Part shown: piece by piece, positions 61,918 through 64,000 of the stretch | Layout of the letters: each line of letters opens with the position of its first letter | Numbering within the stretch: position 1 is the stretch's first letter | DNA from: JAGXQV01 sp964527565 | GTDB taxonomy: Bacteria; Pseudomonadota; Gammaproteobacteria; Burkholderiales; Sulfuricellaceae | Direction: 5' to 3' | Assembly: GCA_964527565.1 (NCBI GenBank) | Contig: CAZGOY010000008.1 | Span: 1-64,000 of the forward strand | DNA: 64,000 bases | Made by a program: the position numbers and the translations under genes | The notes under the pieces: model-generated | What the model was told of the DNA's origin: nothing | The model's input: only the letters and a program-made list of their open reading frames with translations | Database searches by the model: none

Positions 61918-62196
61918 CTAGTGGTAGTCCACGATTTCCACGTCGTACGCATCGCCATTCTCGAAGCGGAAACACACCCGCCATTGATCGTTGATGCGTA
62001 TGCTGTACTGTCCGGCGCGGTCACCCTTTAGTGCCTCAAGGCGGTTGCCAGGCGGTGAGCGCAGAGCCTCCAGTGTTTCCGCACCGTCGATTTGCTGTAA
62101 CTTGCGCTCCACTACCGCCGCGATGTTGGCGAAGCGAGCCACCCGCGCCCCTTGGAACAGCGCCTGAATATCCGAGCAATCGAAAGTTTTTATCAT
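61918..62196 (-). CDS. higB: HigB toxin (RelE superfamily)
   Basis: A 92-residue ribosome-dependent mRNA interferase of the HigB group, ending DQWRVCFRFENGDAYDVEIVDYH as in the family. ANIAAVVERKLQQIDGAETL and GNRLEALKGDRAGQYSIRIN also fit. Gene order higB-higA is canonical. Confidence 0.92.
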   Translation of the reverse strand: MIKTFDCSDIQALFQGARVARFANIAAVVERKLQQIDGAETLEALRSPPGNRLEALKGDRAGQYSIRINDQWRVCFRFENGDAYDVEIVDYH

Positions 62197-62245
62197 CAGG
62201 GAATAGTATACCGCCTACCGGTAAACGGCAAGGGTTACCAAGCTG

Positions 62246-62290
62246 CAACCCGCGTAAGGCGCAATCCCCGAAGGGCATTGCGCCGGATGT
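62246..62290. repeat. 45-bp direct repeat, right copy beside higBA
   Basis: Exact copy of 61501-61545, same orientation, 50 bases upstream of the higB start. Confidence 0.85.
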
Positions 62291-62368
62291 CATCGCTGCG
62301 ATGGCTCATATCATTTGCACCATGCGCTTGCTGGAACTAAACTAGACTTGGTTTACTCGGAGGACGGC

Positions 62369-62605
62369 ATGCAAACCATCAATATTTATGAAGCAAAAAC
62401 CCACCTTTCCCGCCTGGTTGAAGACGTGGTCGGCGGTGAAGAGGTGATTATCGCCAAGGCTGGCAAGCCGATGGCGCGCCTGGTTTCCCTGGCAAAGCCG
62501 GCGGGGCGCCGTCGGCTCGGTTTGTTGGCCGGGAAGATGGTTGTCCCGGATGACTTCGACGCGCCCTTGCCCGCAGATGTTTTGGCTTCCTTCGAGGGCG
62601 GCTGA
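62369..62605 (+). CDS. Phd/YefM-family antitoxin
   Basis: A 78-residue antitoxin beginning MQTINIYEAKTHLSRLVEDV with EEVIIAKAGKPMARLV, the Phd DNA-binding part. GGAGG precedes the ATG. The stop shares one base with the start of the PIN toxin (TGATG). Confidence 0.92.
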   Translation: MQTINIYEAKTHLSRLVEDVVGGEEVIIAKAGKPMARLVSLAKPAGRRRLGLLAGKMVVPDDFDAPLPADVLASFEGG

Positions 62606-62970
62606 TGCGCTTCCTGCTGGATACCCACATTCTGCTGTGGGCATTGGCCGAACCTGCCAAGTTGCCCAGGAAAGCGCGTTCCCTGCTTGAAGACGACAGC
62701 AACGAAATCCAGTTCAGTGCGGCGAGCATTTGGGAAATCGCGATCAAGGCCCAAGCGGGACGCATCGATTTCCCTGTGTCGCCGGACGAGATCGCGGCTG
62801 CCGCCAAGGAAACCGGCTTCATGGAATTGTGCGTCAGTGCAAAACATGGTGCTGCCGTGCGTTCACTGCCTTTGCACCATCGCGACCCGTTCGACCGCCT
62901 TCTGGTCGCGCAGGCGATCACCGAACCGGCACGACTGCTGACGGTGGATTCTAGCGTGGGGGATGCATAG
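62605..62970 (+). CDS. VapC-type PIN-domain toxin, slightly short
   Basis: A 121-residue PIN-domain ribonuclease. Acidic residues are in LLDTHILLW, SIWEIAIK and HHRDPFDRLLVAQA. It ends LTVDSSVGDA, a few residues before the usual last strand, so the end may be altered. The stop overlaps the GTG of the next ORF by one base. Confidence 0.85.
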   Translation: MRFLLDTHILLWALAEPAKLPRKARSLLEDDSNEIQFSAASIWEIAIKAQAGRIDFPVSPDEIAAAAKETGFMELCVSAKHGAAVRSLPLHHRDPFDRLLVAQAITEPARLLTVDSSVGDA

Positions 62971-64000
62971 TGAAGAACACTTCTGATTATCAGGAAAAAA
63001 ATATTCACCCTACCTCCGACATCCCCGCCCACGCGGAAAAATGTATCCCAAAAGACAATACCCCGGCACTAAAAGGGAAAACTTTGGAACAAAATAGTGC
63101 ATTGTCGATCATTTCATTTTTGCGGCGTATTACGCGATCCATTTTTCCAAGGAACATACCACCTACGGCTAATCCGAACCAAGAACAAAATGAACGCAAT
63201 ACAATTTTGCCGCTTGAGTACTTAATTGATCTTATAAGCCATCGGGATTCCGAAAAAGAACATTATCAAGAGCGGCAGGAATTACTTTGTCTCACTGCCA
63301 GCATGTTTCGTTCGCTGAAAAGTACGTCTTACCTGCTGGTGTGGCTACGCGACCAAGGGGCAAAAGCGCCGGAGCTACGCTTGGATCAAATGTTCGCTTG
63401 CGAGCCAGTCGACGGTTGCAGCGTTATTCGGGAGATCGACAATCTGCGCGGGGTCAAAAAAGTACTTCCCGTTGACGACAGAACTCGACTTGATGCCACA
63501 CTAATTAAGGAAATCATCGGCTTACCTCACCTCCCCACCCCACTACAACAATGGCTTATCGATAGAGGCGTTGCTGTTGGCAACTTTTCAGAAATGCTTC
63601 AGTTGCTCGAAAGTCACCCATCGGCAGTCATGGCAGACAGCAAAAATATTGACGATCATGGACTTGGGGATGTTGGGGTGCTTCAGATGTTAACGGTAAG
63701 CCGAACTGAGGCAACCGCATCTGATTCAGAATTTAGACTAATGGCCAGAGCCATCTCGGGACGAATCGAGAGCAGTCGGCGTTACCGTATATGGAATGCA
63801 CAAGCAGATTTTCACCGGGAAGTCACCGCCCTGCCGTCTCGAATTGGGGAAAATCTTAACCAAATTCCCCAAATCCTTGAAATTGCCGCCAGAACAGTTG
63901 GACAGGCCTCACGAGCCGAATACGTCACCGTCGATTATCTCACCTCTCCTAATTGTCCAAATGCCTGGCACGGAGAATACCAACCGGTGGACGGAATACC
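62970..64000 (+). CDS. Long unrecognised ORF, coupled to vapC and cut by the window end
   Basis: An open frame of at least 343 codons, starting at a GTG that overlaps the vapC stop by one base, and running off the end. Upstream GGGGG could serve as ribosome site. The product is hydrophilic with a Pro/Asn-rich, charged N-terminus, then ERQELLCLTASMFRSLKSTS and YLLVWLRDQGAKAPELRLDQ. I recognise no family. The DNA is AT-richer than the core genes. The PIN toxin being short suggests this ORF was joined here by a rearrangement. Confidence 0.55.
   Translation, partial: MKNTSDYQEKNIHPTSDIPAHAEKCIPKDNTPALKGKTLEQNSALSIISFLRRITRSIFPRNIPPTANPNQEQNERNTILPLEYLIDLISHRDSEKEHYQERQELLCLTASMFRSLKSTSYLLVWLRDQGAKAPELRLDQMFACEPVDGCSVIREIDNLRGVKKVLPVDDRTRLDATLIKEIIGLPHLPTPLQQWLIDRGVAVGNFSEMLQLLESHPSAVMADSKNIDDHGLGDVGVLQMLTVSRTEATASDSEFRLMARAISGRIESSRRYRIWNAQADFHREVTALPSRIGENLNQIPQILEIAARTVGQASRAEYVTVDYLTSPNCPNAWHGEYQPVDGI

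Overview
The window reads as a draft or metagenome-assembled chromosome segment from a betaproteobacterium, most likely Nitrosomonadales (Gallionellaceae/Sulfuricellaceae-like). The reasons are the GC-rich core genes, the alaA-hom-thrC order, and the protein styles of Der, TypA, RelA and MotAB. The 2-oxoacid:ferredoxin oxidoreductase cluster is of a kind I associate with autotrophic betaproteobacteria. The order-level placement is an inference. A run of exactly 100 N (28232-28331) is a scaffold gap inside a tandem-repeat gene.

Left end (1-11.1 kb) is accessory. A toxin / XRE antitoxin / HTH-ImmA peptidase operon lies downstream of a perfect 36-bp palindrome. Next is an orphan 962-residue SNF2-type helicase whose upstream partner seems to have been cut away. 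Then comes a broken relA fragment that repeats about 1.3 kb of the intact relA 4 kb further on. Between the two copies sits an AT-richer island with a secreted neprosin-family protein and an outer-membrane beta-barrel. Palindromic repeats lie both inside the helicase gene and beside relA.

11.1-41 kb is mostly core. It holds a solute-binding protein paired with a sensor kinase, feoAB behind a Fur-like box, and a tightly overlapping chain motA-motB-methyltransferase-HDOD-GYF/pentapeptide-TrmH. These are followed by alaA, hom and thrC, with an ATPase/TPR gene pair wedged between hom and thrC. Then come a CBS-PAS histidine kinase, an AEC transporter, cheD-HDOD, typA, three tRNAs (Cys, Gly, Ser), mltF, cspA and trhP.

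41-45.7 kb is a small defence-type island. It contains an AAA ATPase overlapping a TOPRIM-like gene (architecture like PARIS/OLD systems), an FRG-domain gene, a 54-codon gene, and a short ORF that looks like the start of HsdR fused to the end of HsdS, i.e. the scar of a deleted type I restriction locus.

45.7-55.2 kb returns to core genes: der, an asparagine synthase, a Lon-family protease, an FmdE-like pair, tRNA-Asp, a WYL regulator divergent from two small genes, and a gamma-class carbonic anhydrase homologue.

55.2-61.4 kb is one overlapping operon, korA-korB-Fe/S-flavoprotein-NuoF-like. It suggests a 2-oxoacid oxidoreductase wired to a fumarate-reductase-like module and an NADH/FMN module. 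The right end (61.4-64 kb) is accessory again: higBA between identical 45-bp direct repeats, then phd-vapC coupled to a long unrecognised ORF that runs off the window.
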